Shown: positions 1-8,694 of the stretch, piece by piece
Layout: each line of letters starts with the position of its first letter
Numbering within the stretch: position 1 is the stretch's first letter
Translations under genes and position numbers: made by a program
Notes under the pieces: model-generated
Databases searched by the model: none
Seen by the model: the letters and a program-made list of their open reading frames with translations, nothing else
What the model was told of the DNA's origin: nothing
Source of the DNA: Colwellia psychrerythraea 34H
GTDB taxonomy: Bacteria > Pseudomonadota > Gammaproteobacteria > Enterobacterales > Alteromonadaceae
Assembly: GCF_000012325.1 (NCBI RefSeq)
Contig: NC_003910.7
Location: 1,302,001-1,366,000, forward strand
Length of the DNA stretch: 64,000 nucleotides
Direction of reading: 5' to 3'

Positions 1-51
1 GTGGTAGTCGAACAATGCTAGTTAGGGACTTTAATTATTCTATTGGATCTA

Positions 52-347
52 GAGTGAGGGATGCGCGGAAATATCGCTGATATATGATTGTTCTCAGGGG
101 AAATATTCTTGATGTTCTAAATGGATATTTAGATGGGAAAGTTGCTTTTACCTAGAAGATGACTGCCGCAGTTCACATTTGTCCTGAACTGAACACAGGG
201 TGCACTTTTATTAAAGTAAAGAGCGAGAGGTGCGCGGAAATATCGTTGATAATTGATTGTTCTGAGGATAAATATTATTGATGTTCTAAATGAAGTTTCT
301 GAAAAAAAGTCGCTTCCAAGGTGCCGCAGTTCACATTTGTCCTGAAC
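52..347. repeat. imperfect tandem duplication covering the 6S RNA 3' end and flank
   Basis: Two diverged copies lie in direct orientation. Copy A, 52-189, and copy B, 221-347, share a front block (52-123 versus 221-292, mostly identical, containing GCGCGGAAATATCG and TTGATGTTCTAAATG) and a 25-base block that is identical (165-189 versus 323-347). The second block is part of the 6S RNA 3' arm. The segments between the blocks have diverged and differ in length by about 11 bases. Confidence 0.8.
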
Positions 348-489
348 ACCGGGTGTTCAGGGCGGAAATATCATGCTAACCGTAGGCTTCCCGATACGAG
401 CCGGGCTTGCGCAAAAGTTAATAGTCAACTTCCTTAGGTAAAACTTATCGGCTCAGGGACATAGTTCACACACAAACACCCCAGAAGAC
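308..489 (-). ncRNA. ssrS: 6S RNA
   Basis: 6S RNA binds sigma-70 RNA polymerase and mimics an open promoter. Read on the minus strand the segment carries recognisable 6S blocks: the GTCCCTGAGCCGATA block, the GGGAAGCCTAC block, and near the 3' end a GTTCAGGA hairpin followed by GAACTGCGGCACC. The two ends form a closing stem: minus-strand CTTCTGGGGTG (487-477) pairs along its full length with CACCTTGGAAG (323-313). A run of T follows the 3' end. The gene lies directly downstream of zapA on the same strand, as in Escherichia coli. The ends are estimated from the stem and may be off by several bases. Confidence 0.9.
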
Positions 490-495
490 AAACTT

Positions 496-501
496 AGTAT
501 A
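496..501 (-). promoter_or_regulatory. 6S RNA promoter -10 element
   Basis: On the minus strand the hexamer TATACT lies 7-8 bases before the estimated 6S RNA start. It fits a sigma-70 -10 box. No strong -35 box was identified. Confidence 0.45.
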
Positions 502-649
502 GCGAAAAAAATATCATCGAATAAGCTTTATTTTGTAATTTTTCGTTGAGTGATGAGTATTTATTCGTTCTGTTTTATTTTTAGGCTTTAACTAACCGAA
601 GGGAATAATAAAATACAGAAAGGAGGTATAAAGAGTAAGCGACTAATGA

Positions 650-958
650 TTAAGCGATTTTTTTCTTTGTATGAGAAAGGGCTTGTTCTATAGTTGATTG
701 CAATAACATAATCTTTTGTTGATTATCTTCTTGCTCAATTTTTAATTGTTGTTGAGCTTTTAGTAAATCATTAGCCAAATTTAAGGCTGTCATCACTAAG
801 GTTTGCTCTGGAGTACTGATTACTTTGCTAGCGCCGGCTTTTATTAAACGATCGCTTAATACTTGTGCCGCAGATAATAAGGCAGTTTCTTGCCCTATTG
901 GGCAAGCTATTTTTAGCTTGCGATCAACAATGTTGATTTCCACAGTTCGTTGCGACAT
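650..958 (-). CDS. zapA: cell division protein ZapA
   Basis: ZapA binds FtsZ protofilaments at mid-cell and promotes their bundling at the Z ring. The 102-residue protein has the family pattern: an N-terminal beta-rich part beginning MSQRTVEINIVDRKLKIACP, then a central helix with MTALNLANDLL, then a Gln/Lys-rich C-terminal coiled coil (about 66-96). Length is normal for the family. It stands divergent to the ygfB homologue, unlike E. coli where both point the same way, but it keeps the conserved link to the 6S RNA gene downstream. Confidence 0.92.
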   Translation of the reverse strand: MSQRTVEINIVDRKLKIACPIGQETALLSAAQVLSDRLIKAGASKVISTPEQTLVMTALNLANDLLKAQQQLKIEQEDNQQKIMLLQSTIEQALSHTKKKIA

Positions 959-1161
959 TTACAAAAAATTCCAAGTATTATTAATAATATAGGTAAGATC
1001 AAAGCTATTTTAGCTTATTATTTTTAATGATAGCGATGCTGAGCTCCCTATGCAAGTAAATAGCGCGCTTTATGGTCATTTTCTGTTATTTTCCTTTTCT
1101 GTCATTTTCGGCAGTGATACCATTACTTCCCATAACTCCCTGCAAGTATAGAAAGTAAATC

Positions 1162-1764
1162 ATGACTGAAATAACCTCAAATAACGATACCGACAAAAAC
1201 TTAATCGACTTTGCTACGATGCAAGCCATTTTGACCAGCGAAGATGTGAAGTCCCATGCCAGTGAACTTCATGGTGTATTAACAGGGTTAGTTTGTGCTG
1301 GTTTTGAATTTGAAGATCAAGGTTATGTAGCCATGCTGCATGATTTATTCAATGAGGGTGATGGCTTTCCAACGGCAGTAAAAAAAGCACTCAAGCAAAT
1401 GTATAGTGAATTGTGGAGCAGCATCTTAGATGACAGTTATAGTTTTAACCTTTTACTTCCCGATGATGATGACTCTATAGCTGAACGTGGTCATGCCTTA
1501 AGTGTATGGGTACAAGGTTTTAACTTAGGCTTTGGTTTACAGCAAAAAGATAGCCCAGTTGTTTCTGACGAAGTTAAAGAAGTACTGACTGATTTTGGCG
1601 AAATTGCTAACTTATCTGATGACATGGAAGAAGATGAAGATACTGAGCAAGCGTATTTTGAAATTGGGGAATATGTTCGAATCTCTGCTTTATTATGTTT
1701 TAGTGAACTAGCAACACCGCCAAATAATGAAAGCAATAACGAAGATAAAAAGATAATTCACTAA
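1162..1764 (+). CDS. ygfB: UPF0149/YgfB family protein
   Basis: Small acidic cytoplasmic protein of the YecA/YgfB (UPF0149) family, with no settled biochemical role. The 200-residue sequence has the helical family pattern: SELHGVLTGLVCAG near residue 35, WVQGFNLGFGL near 115, then an acidic stretch DDMEEDEDTEQAYFEIGEYVR near 155. The C-terminal 15 residues are rich in Asn, Glu and Lys and are probably disordered. It is the first gene of a same-strand run ygfB-pepP-ubiH-ubiI, the order also seen in E. coli, so co-transcription is likely. Confidence 0.88.
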   Translation: MTEITSNNDTDKNLIDFATMQAILTSEDVKSHASELHGVLTGLVCAGFEFEDQGYVAMLHDLFNEGDGFPTAVKKALKQMYSELWSSILDDSYSFNLLLPDDDDSIAERGHALSVWVQGFNLGFGLQQKDSPVVSDEVKEVLTDFGEIANLSDDMEEDEDTEQAYFEIGEYVRISALLCFSELATPPNNESNNEDKKIIH

Positions 1765-1866
1765 TCTTATAGTTTGCAAGGTACTTTCAAATAACTGTTA
1801 ACGAAATACAGTCAATAATTTACTGTTAGCAAAATAAGCACAACATTGAATAGGCGCGAATATTAC

Positions 1867-3252
1867 ATGACTACTAACCCTTTAAATGAAGCATCTTTAA
1901 GTAAAGTAACGTTAAGTAAATCACCAATGAGCCAATTACCATTGAGTGACTATGAAAAACATCGCGCTGCATTCATGGCTAACATGCCAAATAATAGTAT
2001 TGCACTGTTTGCTGCTGCAAGTGAACTTACCCGCAGTAACGATACCGAATTTCCGTTTTGTCAGAACAAAAACTTCTTCTACTTAACAGGGTTTAATGAA
2101 CCTGATGCTTTGTTAGTTTTACTTAAAAATGAACAAGGCCAAAATAAGTCTGTCTTATTCTCATTACCTAAAGATGCTTTACATGAAATTTGGCAGGGCA
2201 GACGCATTGGTCAAATCAAAGCTGTGCAAGAATATGGTGTTGATGAAAGTTTTGAAGTAGCAGATGTTGAGACCCTACTGTCTGATTATCTTGACGGTAA
2301 AAGCCAAGTGCTATTTGGTTTTAGTGATCATGATTTTGCTGCCCAAGTTTTTACTTGGTTAAAGCAAGTGAAAAGTAACATACGTCAGGGAGCTAAAACA
2401 CCACAACACCTTGCGGATGCTGACCCTATAGTTGCAGAGTTACGTTTAATTAAAACCGAAAATGAATTGGCCTTGATGCGCCAAGCGAATCATATATCTG
2501 GCTTAGCACACCAACGCGCTATGCAAAAATGCCAAGTGGGCAAATTTGAATACCAAATGGAAGCCGAAATTCTTCATGAATTTGCTCGCCATGGTGCAAG
2601 GCATCCAGCTTACGCCAGTATTGTTGCGGGCGGTGATAACGCCAATATTCTTCATTACACCGATAATAGCGATGTATTGAAAAATAATGAGTTACTACTA
2701 ATTGATGCCGGCGCTGAGTTATCGGGTTATGCCGCAGATATTACCCGTACCTTCCCAGTTAATGGACAATTCACCACAGAGCAAAAGGCCATTTATCAAT
2801 TAGTGCTAGATGCTAAAAACCTTGCTATTAACGCCATTAAGCCCGGTATGTCTTTTGCCAAATTAAATATCTTAACCAATGCGTTTTTAACGCAAGGTTT
2901 AGTGGATTTGGGCATAATTGAAGGCGATTTAACCGAACTAATTAGCGATAAAAAAGTAAAAGAGTACTTTATTCATGGCTTGGGTCACTGGTTAGGGTTA
3001 GATGTTCATGATGTTGGTGATTATCATATTAATACTGATAGAGAACAGCTCCGCGCCTTTGAAGTTGGCATGGTTATGACTATCGAACCCGGTATATATA
3101 TCCCACTAAGTGATCATAGCGTTGACGAAAAGTGGCGTGGTATTGGTGTACGTATTGAAGACAATATTGCCGTAACTGCAACGGGATTTGAAAACCTTAC
3201 CGCTAATTCACCACAAACGATTGAAGATATCGAAGCCTTGATGAAAGCATAA
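1867..3252 (+). CDS. pepP: Xaa-Pro aminopeptidase (M24B)
   Basis: Aminopeptidase P removes an N-terminal residue that precedes proline. An N-terminal creatinase-like domain (about 20-175) is followed by the pita-bread catalytic domain. The dinuclear manganese ligands are visible: Asp in LLIDAGAE, Asp in AADITRTFPV, His in HGLGHWLGLDVHD, Glu in TIEPGIYI, and Glu in GVRIEDNI. The start is the ATG at 1867; the same frame is open from a TTG at 1846, which lacks a better ribosome site. The extra N-terminal segment (NEASLSKVTLSKSPMSQLP) is longer than in E. coli. It lies between ygfB and ubiH in the conserved order. Confidence 0.94.
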   Translation: MTTNPLNEASLSKVTLSKSPMSQLPLSDYEKHRAAFMANMPNNSIALFAAASELTRSNDTEFPFCQNKNFFYLTGFNEPDALLVLLKNEQGQNKSVLFSLPKDALHEIWQGRRIGQIKAVQEYGVDESFEVADVETLLSDYLDGKSQVLFGFSDHDFAAQVFTWLKQVKSNIRQGAKTPQHLADADPIVAELRLIKTENELALMRQANHISGLAHQRAMQKCQVGKFEYQMEAEILHEFARHGARHPAYASIVAGGDNANILHYTDNSDVLKNNELLLIDAGAELSGYAADITRTFPVNGQFTTEQKAIYQLVLDAKNLAINAIKPGMSFAKLNILTNAFLTQGLVDLGIIEGDLTELISDKKVKEYFIHGLGHWLGLDVHDVGDYHINTDREQLRAFEVGMVMTIEPGIYIPLSDHSVDEKWRGIGVRIEDNIAVTATGFENLTANSPQTIEDIEALMKA

Positions 3253-3429
3253 ACAGCTTTATGTTCTGCTTTATTCGCTCAGTTAATTGTTTAGTGATTA
3301 GAGCCTAGTATTGTATTCATTAACGTAGCTATATCAATAAAGTGCGAGCAGAAGTTAAGTAAACTAATGATATGTTAACGATAAAATAGTACAACCAACA
3401 TTAATGCCAATACTACTATCAATAATAAG

Positions 3430-4752
3430 ATGAACGCTATGGAAAACAGTAACCAACATTTTGATGTCATTATCTCAGGCGGCGGCTTATCTGGTAGCCT
3501 AATGGCGTTAAGTTTAAGTCAACTTTCTAAAGCCGATGGTAGTTTACTATCCATCGCGATTATTGAAGCCCAAGCTTTTAATCAAACCAGTTCAGCAGCT
3601 GAGACCTCCCTTTTTGATGAACGTGTTTTAGCACTCTCTCACGGTAGCGCTAAATACCTAGCTAAGCTGGGTGCATGGCAATATCTAAAAGATGATGCCA
3701 GTGCCATTACGGATATTGATATTTCTGATCGTGGTCACTTTGCCAAAGCAAGGTTAACGGCAAAGGAATATGACGTTAATGCCCTTGGTTATGTCATCGA
3801 AATGGCACTTATTGGTAAAGCGCAACTAAAAGCACTAAGTGACCATACGACTAATGTCAAAAATAGCAGTGCAACAAATAGCACAGCGATAAAAAAGAAC
3901 ATTCACTGGTTTAGCCCTGACTCAATAGCTGACATTACTTGGCAAGAACGCAACAAGAGTGCAGCTGACAAAACGCAGGTAAAGGTTACGCTTAATTCAG
4001 GTGAAACCTTGTCAGCAAAGCTACTACTTGGTTGTGATGGTGCTCATTCCCCAGTAAGAAAGCTTGCCAATATTGACGTCACTTGTGATGATTATCAGCA
4101 AGTTGCCTTAATTGCTAATGTTTCAACCAGCAAAGCACATCATCATAAAGCCTTTGAACGGTTTACTCCGTTTGGCCCCATTGCCATGTTGCCGTTAAAA
4201 TCATTAAAGACAAAATCCTCAGCTGCTGGCGCATCACGTTGTTCACTTGTTTGGACTATGACGCCAGAGCAAGCAGCAGAAATTAAACACTTAAGCGATG
4301 ATGATTTTAAAGTTGAGTTAGAGCGCGCATTTGGTAGCTACCTCGGCGCAATCACCCATGTGGGTAAACGTGATACTTATCCCTTGGTGTTATTACAAGC
4401 ACAACAGCAAACCTATCACCGCATGGCGTTGGTGGGAAATGCCTCACATACAATTCACCCCATTGCAGGGCAAGGTTTTAACCTAGGCTTACGTGATGTT
4501 GAGGTGATGACTGACCTAGTTAAAAACGCCTTAGCAGCAGGACAAGATATTGGTAATTTTGCCTTATTACATAGTTATCAAATGAATAGAGCGAAAGATC
4601 AGCAGCAAGTTATTCAATTAACAGATTCATTGGTGACATTATTCGCTAATGATTTACCGCCATTAGTCGTTGGCCGAAATATTGGCTTACAAGCACTTAA
4701 TATTATGTCGCCGTTAAAAAATGCTTTAGTTAAGAAGACCATGGGTTATTAA
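3430..4752 (+). CDS. ubiH: 2-octaprenyl-6-methoxyphenol hydroxylase UbiH
   Basis: FAD-dependent aromatic hydroxylase of ubiquinone synthesis. It has the Rossmann FAD motif SGGGLSGS (about 16-23), the GCDGAHSPVRK motif (from 201), and the second FAD-ribose motif GNASHTIHPIAGQG (about 335-348), where the GN form points to UbiH rather than UbiI. At 440 residues it is about 40 longer than usual. The extra length sits in Ser/Thr/Asn/Lys-rich loops near 140-165 and 255-270. It is followed by the paralogue ubiI 96 bases downstream, so the two hydroxylases are probably co-transcribed. Confidence 0.9.
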   Translation: MNAMENSNQHFDVIISGGGLSGSLMALSLSQLSKADGSLLSIAIIEAQAFNQTSSAAETSLFDERVLALSHGSAKYLAKLGAWQYLKDDASAITDIDISDRGHFAKARLTAKEYDVNALGYVIEMALIGKAQLKALSDHTTNVKNSSATNSTAIKKNIHWFSPDSIADITWQERNKSAADKTQVKVTLNSGETLSAKLLLGCDGAHSPVRKLANIDVTCDDYQQVALIANVSTSKAHHHKAFERFTPFGPIAMLPLKSLKTKSSAAGASRCSLVWTMTPEQAAEIKHLSDDDFKVELERAFGSYLGAITHVGKRDTYPLVLLQAQQQTYHRMALVGNASHTIHPIAGQGFNLGLRDVEVMTDLVKNALAAGQDIGNFALLHSYQMNRAKDQQQVIQLTDSLVTLFANDLPPLVVGRNIGLQALNIMSPLKNALVKKTMGY

Positions 4753-4848
4753 TTATCGAACTATTGCCGCAGAATACTAGGCAAATAACTTAATCATGTA
4801 TTACAAAACCAGTGTAATTTACACATGGTTTACCTTGAAGAGAACAAG

Positions 4849-6177
4849 ATGCAAAAATTTGATGTATTAATTGTCGGTGCAGGCATGGTGGGTTTAACGC
4901 TTGCGTTAGCTTTACGTAAAACTAGTCAGCTAAAAATTGCCATGGTTGATACCTTAGCGGTGCCTGAACTTGATGAGAATATAGATGTTAGAGTGAGTGC
5001 TATTAATGTAGCTAGCAAAAATATCTTTGCTAATTTAGGCGTTTGGTCTGCTCTTGAAAACAGCCGAGTACAAGATTATCAACACATGCATGTTTGGGAT
5101 AAAGCAGGGTTAGGTAAGCTCGATTTTTCAGCCAAAGACAGTGCTAGTTTTCCCTCAGAAGATAACCTTGGTTGGATCATTGAAAACAAAGTGATTCGCC
5201 ACGCACTATGGCAACAAGCTGAACTTGATGAAGATATTCATTTTTTTACTGATAATAAGTTAGCCAGTATTAGTCAGGGTGACAGTGAAGTCTTTGCCAC
5301 CTTTGCCACTGACTCTGCTACTCATAACTCTGCAAGTAATAGCAGCAGCACACCAACAGCACCTATTATCGCTAAACTTGTTGTTGGCGCTGACGGTGCA
5401 AACTCATGGGTACGCCAGCAAATGAACATGGCGATGATCTTTAAAGATTATGACCACCACGCTATTGTTGCGACAGTAGAATGTCCACAAGGCCATAATA
5501 ATACCGCTTGGCAAGTGTTCTTACCTACAGGACCATTAGCCTTTTTACCGCTAAGATCTGCACAATCAGCATCGTCAACAGCGGGCATCGCTGATCCAGT
5601 AAATAATTTATGTTCTATTGTCTATTCAACCTCACCAGATGATGCAAAACGTTTAATCGCACTTGATGCCACTGAATTTGCTAAAGAGTTAACGGCAGCC
5701 AGTGATGGTAAATTAGGGGATATTACCCTTAAAAGTGAGCGTTTTACTTACCCATTAACCATGCGGTTAGCGCAAGACTTTGTTAAAGACCGCGTAGTGC
5801 TTATTGGCGATGCTGCTCATACCATACATCCGCTTGCAGGGCAGGGCGTGAATCTAGGTTTACTTGATGCCGCGGCTTTAGCGCAAACCTTAACAGCAAA
5901 ACTTAATGAACATGATGACAATCACGCTGAGCTCGTTAATACATCAGATCTTAAAGCGTTCTCTCGCTGGCGTAAAAGTGAAGCCACTGAAATGATCACC
6001 GCGATGGCTGGAATAAAACAAGCCTTCGCTCCACAGCAGTCACCTGTTAAATTAATCCGTGGTGTCGGCATGAATATTCTTAATAACTTTGCCCCAGCTA
6101 AAAACCGTCTTATCGCACAAGCGTTAGGCATTAAAGCAGACTTGCCAGCACTTGCTTATCAAAAAGACGCACTGTAA
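4849..6177 (+). CDS. ubiI: UbiI/VisC-type ubiquinone hydroxylase
   Basis: FAD-dependent hydroxylase of the UbiH/UbiF/VisC family, in the position of E. coli ubiI (visC), which makes the C5 hydroxylation in ubiquinone synthesis. Motifs: FAD motif VGAGMVGL (about 8-15), GADGANSWVRQQ (from 180), and GDAAHTIHPLAGQGVNLGLLD (from about 320). The ATG at 4849 is chosen because AGAG precedes it; an in-frame ATG at 4825 would add eight residues (MVYLEENK). Like its neighbour ubiH it has a Ser/Asn/Thr-rich insertion just before the GADG motif and another near 240. UbiF is the main alternative name. Confidence 0.85.
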   Translation: MQKFDVLIVGAGMVGLTLALALRKTSQLKIAMVDTLAVPELDENIDVRVSAINVASKNIFANLGVWSALENSRVQDYQHMHVWDKAGLGKLDFSAKDSASFPSEDNLGWIIENKVIRHALWQQAELDEDIHFFTDNKLASISQGDSEVFATFATDSATHNSASNSSSTPTAPIIAKLVVGADGANSWVRQQMNMAMIFKDYDHHAIVATVECPQGHNNTAWQVFLPTGPLAFLPLRSAQSASSTAGIADPVNNLCSIVYSTSPDDAKRLIALDATEFAKELTAASDGKLGDITLKSERFTYPLTMRLAQDFVKDRVVLIGDAAHTIHPLAGQGVNLGLLDAAALAQTLTAKLNEHDDNHAELVNTSDLKAFSRWRKSEATEMITAMAGIKQAFAPQQSPVKLIRGVGMNILNNFAPAKNRLIAQALGIKADLPALAYQKDAL

Positions 6178-6797
6178 CGCTATTATTTGAAAGAGTAATA
6201 GATGAGCTAATAGATAAAGTTATAAGAAGGGTACTTGTCAGGGTATAGCAATAATAGTTATACCCAACTTTCTTGAAAGTGGCGAGTTCAACGAGAGTTA
6301 ATTATACCGGTTAATAACGCCGGTAAATCAGGCTATATTACTGCATTACCTTATCAATACCTTCCTATAGTTTCCTAGGCGGTCTGCACTTTTCAATAAG
6401 CGGCATCTAGCTAACCGCTAGGTCAAAATCAATAAGCTTATATAAAGCGTTGCTGAACTAACTCTTCGAAAATGCCTGAGAAGACATATTATTGTTGCCA
6501 TCCTTTTTAAATAAATAAGCTTTTAAAAGACGAGATCTTGAGCTTTCGTCGCTCAATTGTCCTAAAAAACGCCTCTTCAAGAAGAATGACCATAAAATCT
6601 TATTGGCTTTTATTTGTTCTATGCCTATATCACCGAGCCAATAATGAGATTAATTTTGTAAGGTGGATGTTTTGAAAATATAATTCTGATTTTGAATAAA
6701 ACTCGGGTTTATATTTTATAAATTTGGATTTTTCTGTTGAATCAACAGCAAGTGACAGCTATAATCAGTTAACTTTGAAAATTCTTAGGTGGAACAC
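6178..6797. other. 620-bp non-coding region upstream of gcvT
   Basis: No convincing coding sequence. Three simple hairpins are visible: GGGTATA...TATACCC (6241-6265), TACCGG...CCGGTA (6305-6325), and TTATTGGCT...AGCCAATAA (6601-6645). The stretch must carry the promoter and regulatory sites of the glycine cleavage operon. No glycine riboswitch core was recognised. Confidence 0.5.
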
Positions 6798-7886
6798 ATG
6801 ACTAATAAAACAGTATTACATGCAAAGCATTTAGCTTCAGGCGCAAAAATGGTTGATTTCTTTGGCTGGGATATGCCTATCAACTACGGCTCTCAAATTG
6901 AAGAGCATCACGCAGTAAGAACCGATGCCGGCATGTTTGATGTTTCACACATGACGATTGTTGATGTGCAAGGCGCAGATGCAAAAGCTTTCTTACGTCG
7001 TTTAGTAATTAACGATGTTGCTAAGTTAGCAACACCGGGTAAAGCGTTATACACAGGTATGTTAAATGAAGAAGGCGGCGTGATTGATGATTTAATCATC
7101 TACTTCTTCTCAGATACTGATTACCGTTTAGTTGTTAACTCAGCGACACGTGTAAAAGATCTTGCTTGGATGACTAAGCAATCTACAGGTTTTGATATCA
7201 CTATCACTGAACGTCCTGAATTTGGCATGCTTGCCGTACAGGGCCCAGAAGCGAAAGCAAAAGTAGCTAAACTATTAACAGCAGAGCAAATCGAAGCTGT
7301 TGAAGGCATGAAACCTTTCTTTGGTGTGCAAGTAGGTGATTTATTTATTGCCACTACAGGTTATACTGGTGAAGACGGTTACGAAATTATAGTACCAAAT
7401 AATTCAGCTGAAGATTTTTGGCAAAAACTATTAGACGAAGGTGTAGTTCCTTGTGGTCTAGGTGCTCGTGATACACTACGTTTAGAAGCTGGCATGAACC
7501 TTTACGGTTTAGATATGGATGAAACTGTTTCGCCATTAGCCGCTAACATGGCGTGGACAATCAGCTGGGAACCTACAGACCGTGACTTTATCGGTCGTGA
7601 CGTATTAACAGCTCAAAAAGCAGCGGGTGATCAACCTAAGCTTGTTGGTTTAGTACTAGAAGCAAAAGGTGTGCTTCGTTCACATCAAGTTGTTGTGACT
7701 GAATTTGGCAATGGTGAAATTACTTCTGGCACGTTCTCGCCAACGTTAGGCCACAGTGTTGCTTTAGCACGTGTTCCACGTAGCGTGAAAGTAGGCGATA
7801 CAATCGAAGTTGAAATGCGTAAAAAACTGATTAAAGTTCAGGTTACAAAACCTAGTTTCGTTCGTAACGGCAAAAAAGTTTTCTAA
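6798..7886 (+). CDS. gcvT: glycine cleavage system T protein (aminomethyltransferase)
   Basis: The T protein transfers the aminomethyl carbon from lipoylated GcvH to tetrahydrofolate, giving 5,10-methylene-THF and ammonia. The 362-residue sequence has the family start [20 protein letters not shown], the MFDVSHM motif (about 48-54), [19 protein letters not shown] (about 190), and [18 protein letters not shown]. The ATG at 6798 follows an AGGTGG ribosome site at 6787-6792; a GTG nine bases upstream is in frame but less likely. It opens the gcvT-gcvH-gcvP operon. Confidence 0.96.
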   Translation: MTNKTVLHAKHLASGAKMVDFFGWDMPINYGSQIEEHHAVRTDAGMFDVSHMTIVDVQGADAKAFLRRLVINDVAKLATPGKALYTGMLNEEGGVIDDLIIYFFSDTDYRLVVNSATRVKDLAWMTKQSTGFDITITERPEFGMLAVQGPEAKAKVAKLLTAEQIEAVEGMKPFFGVQVGDLFIATTGYTGEDGYEIIVPNNSAEDFWQKLLDEGVVPCGLGARDTLRLEAGMNLYGLDMDETVSPLAANMAWTISWEPTDRDFIGRDVLTAQKAAGDQPKLVGLVLEAKGVLRSHQVVVTEFGNGEITSGTFSPTLGHSVALARVPRSVKVGDTIEVEMRKKLIKVQVTKPSFVRNGKKVF

Positions 7887-8017
7887 TTGAAAATTAAGTT
7901 AGATGTTCTATATTATAGAGTAGCTAATCTAAATAATTATTCTACTGAGTAACTTAACGTGAAAACGTGGTTACTTTATTTCAAAAAAAATTAAAATTTT
8001 AAACAGGAAAAATAAAA

Positions 8018-8407
8018 ATGAGCAACATTCCTTCAGAATTAAAATATGCAACTTCACACGAATGGGTTCGCGTTGACAGCGACGGTATCGCTACAGTTGG
8101 TATCAGTGAACATGCCCAAGGCCTTTTAGGTGATATGGTATTTGTTGAATTACCTGACGTTGATGATTCAATCAGCGCTGGTGATGATGTTGCTGTTGCA
8201 GAATCAGTAAAAGCAGCTTCAGACATTTACGCACCAGTTTCAGGTACTGTTGTTGCAATCAACGAAGCACTTGAAGACGCTCCTGAGTTACTTAACTCTG
8301 ACGCTTTTGGTGAAGGTTGGTTATTTCAAGTTAAACTTGACGATGTAAGTGAGTTAGAAAACTTACTTGATGCAGAAGGTTATAAGAACTCTATCGACGA
8401 AGATTAA
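8018..8407 (+). CDS. gcvH: glycine cleavage system H protein
   Basis: The H protein shuttles the aminomethyl group on a lipoyl arm between GcvP, GcvT and the L protein. The 129-residue length is standard. The lipoylated lysine is Lys65 in [13 protein letters not shown]. Family blocks TSHEWV (12-17), [12 protein letters not shown] (28-39) and the C-terminal GEGWLFQV are intact. An AGGAAAA ribosome site precedes the ATG. It lies 131 bases after gcvT. The same-strand gcvP starts 287 bases later, beyond a terminator-like hairpin. Confidence 0.97.
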   Translation: MSNIPSELKYATSHEWVRVDSDGIATVGISEHAQGLLGDMVFVELPDVDDSISAGDDVAVAESVKAASDIYAPVSGTVVAINEALEDAPELLNSDAFGEGWLFQVKLDDVSELENLLDAEGYKNSIDED

Positions 8408-8622
8408 TTTTCGGTCACATTCAGCGTTTATGCTGCGTTGCTTTTATTAATCGTCTAAATCCCTTTTATTAGGGGAGAGTGTACTAAGCTCAATAGACTC
8501 ATAATTTTAGCGCCTTGCCTAAAAGCCGACTGTTTACGAAAAATTTTAGCTTCCCTTATCAAGTTTAGGCGACACAGCCGAAACATTGATTAGCTAAGCT
8601 AAAAAAATTAGTTCTTAATATT

Positions 8623-8660
8623 AAGCCTCTTACTCATTAGGTTTGAGGCTTTCTTTTATT
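8623..8660 (+). terminator. terminator-like hairpin between gcvH and gcvP
   Basis: AAGCCTC (8623-8629) pairs with GAGGCTT (8645-8651) and is followed by TCTTTTATT. It lies inside the operon, 44 bases before gcvP, and could end a share of gcvTH transcripts or act as a processing or attenuation site. Confidence 0.55.
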
Positions 8661-8694
8661 CTAGATTAGTACAATTTATTTAAGTGAAACTTTT

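Noticed and set aside
6178..6797. Glycine riboswitch upstream of gcvT
   Set aside because: The position is right, but the conserved aptamer core could not be found on reading; only simple hairpins are present.
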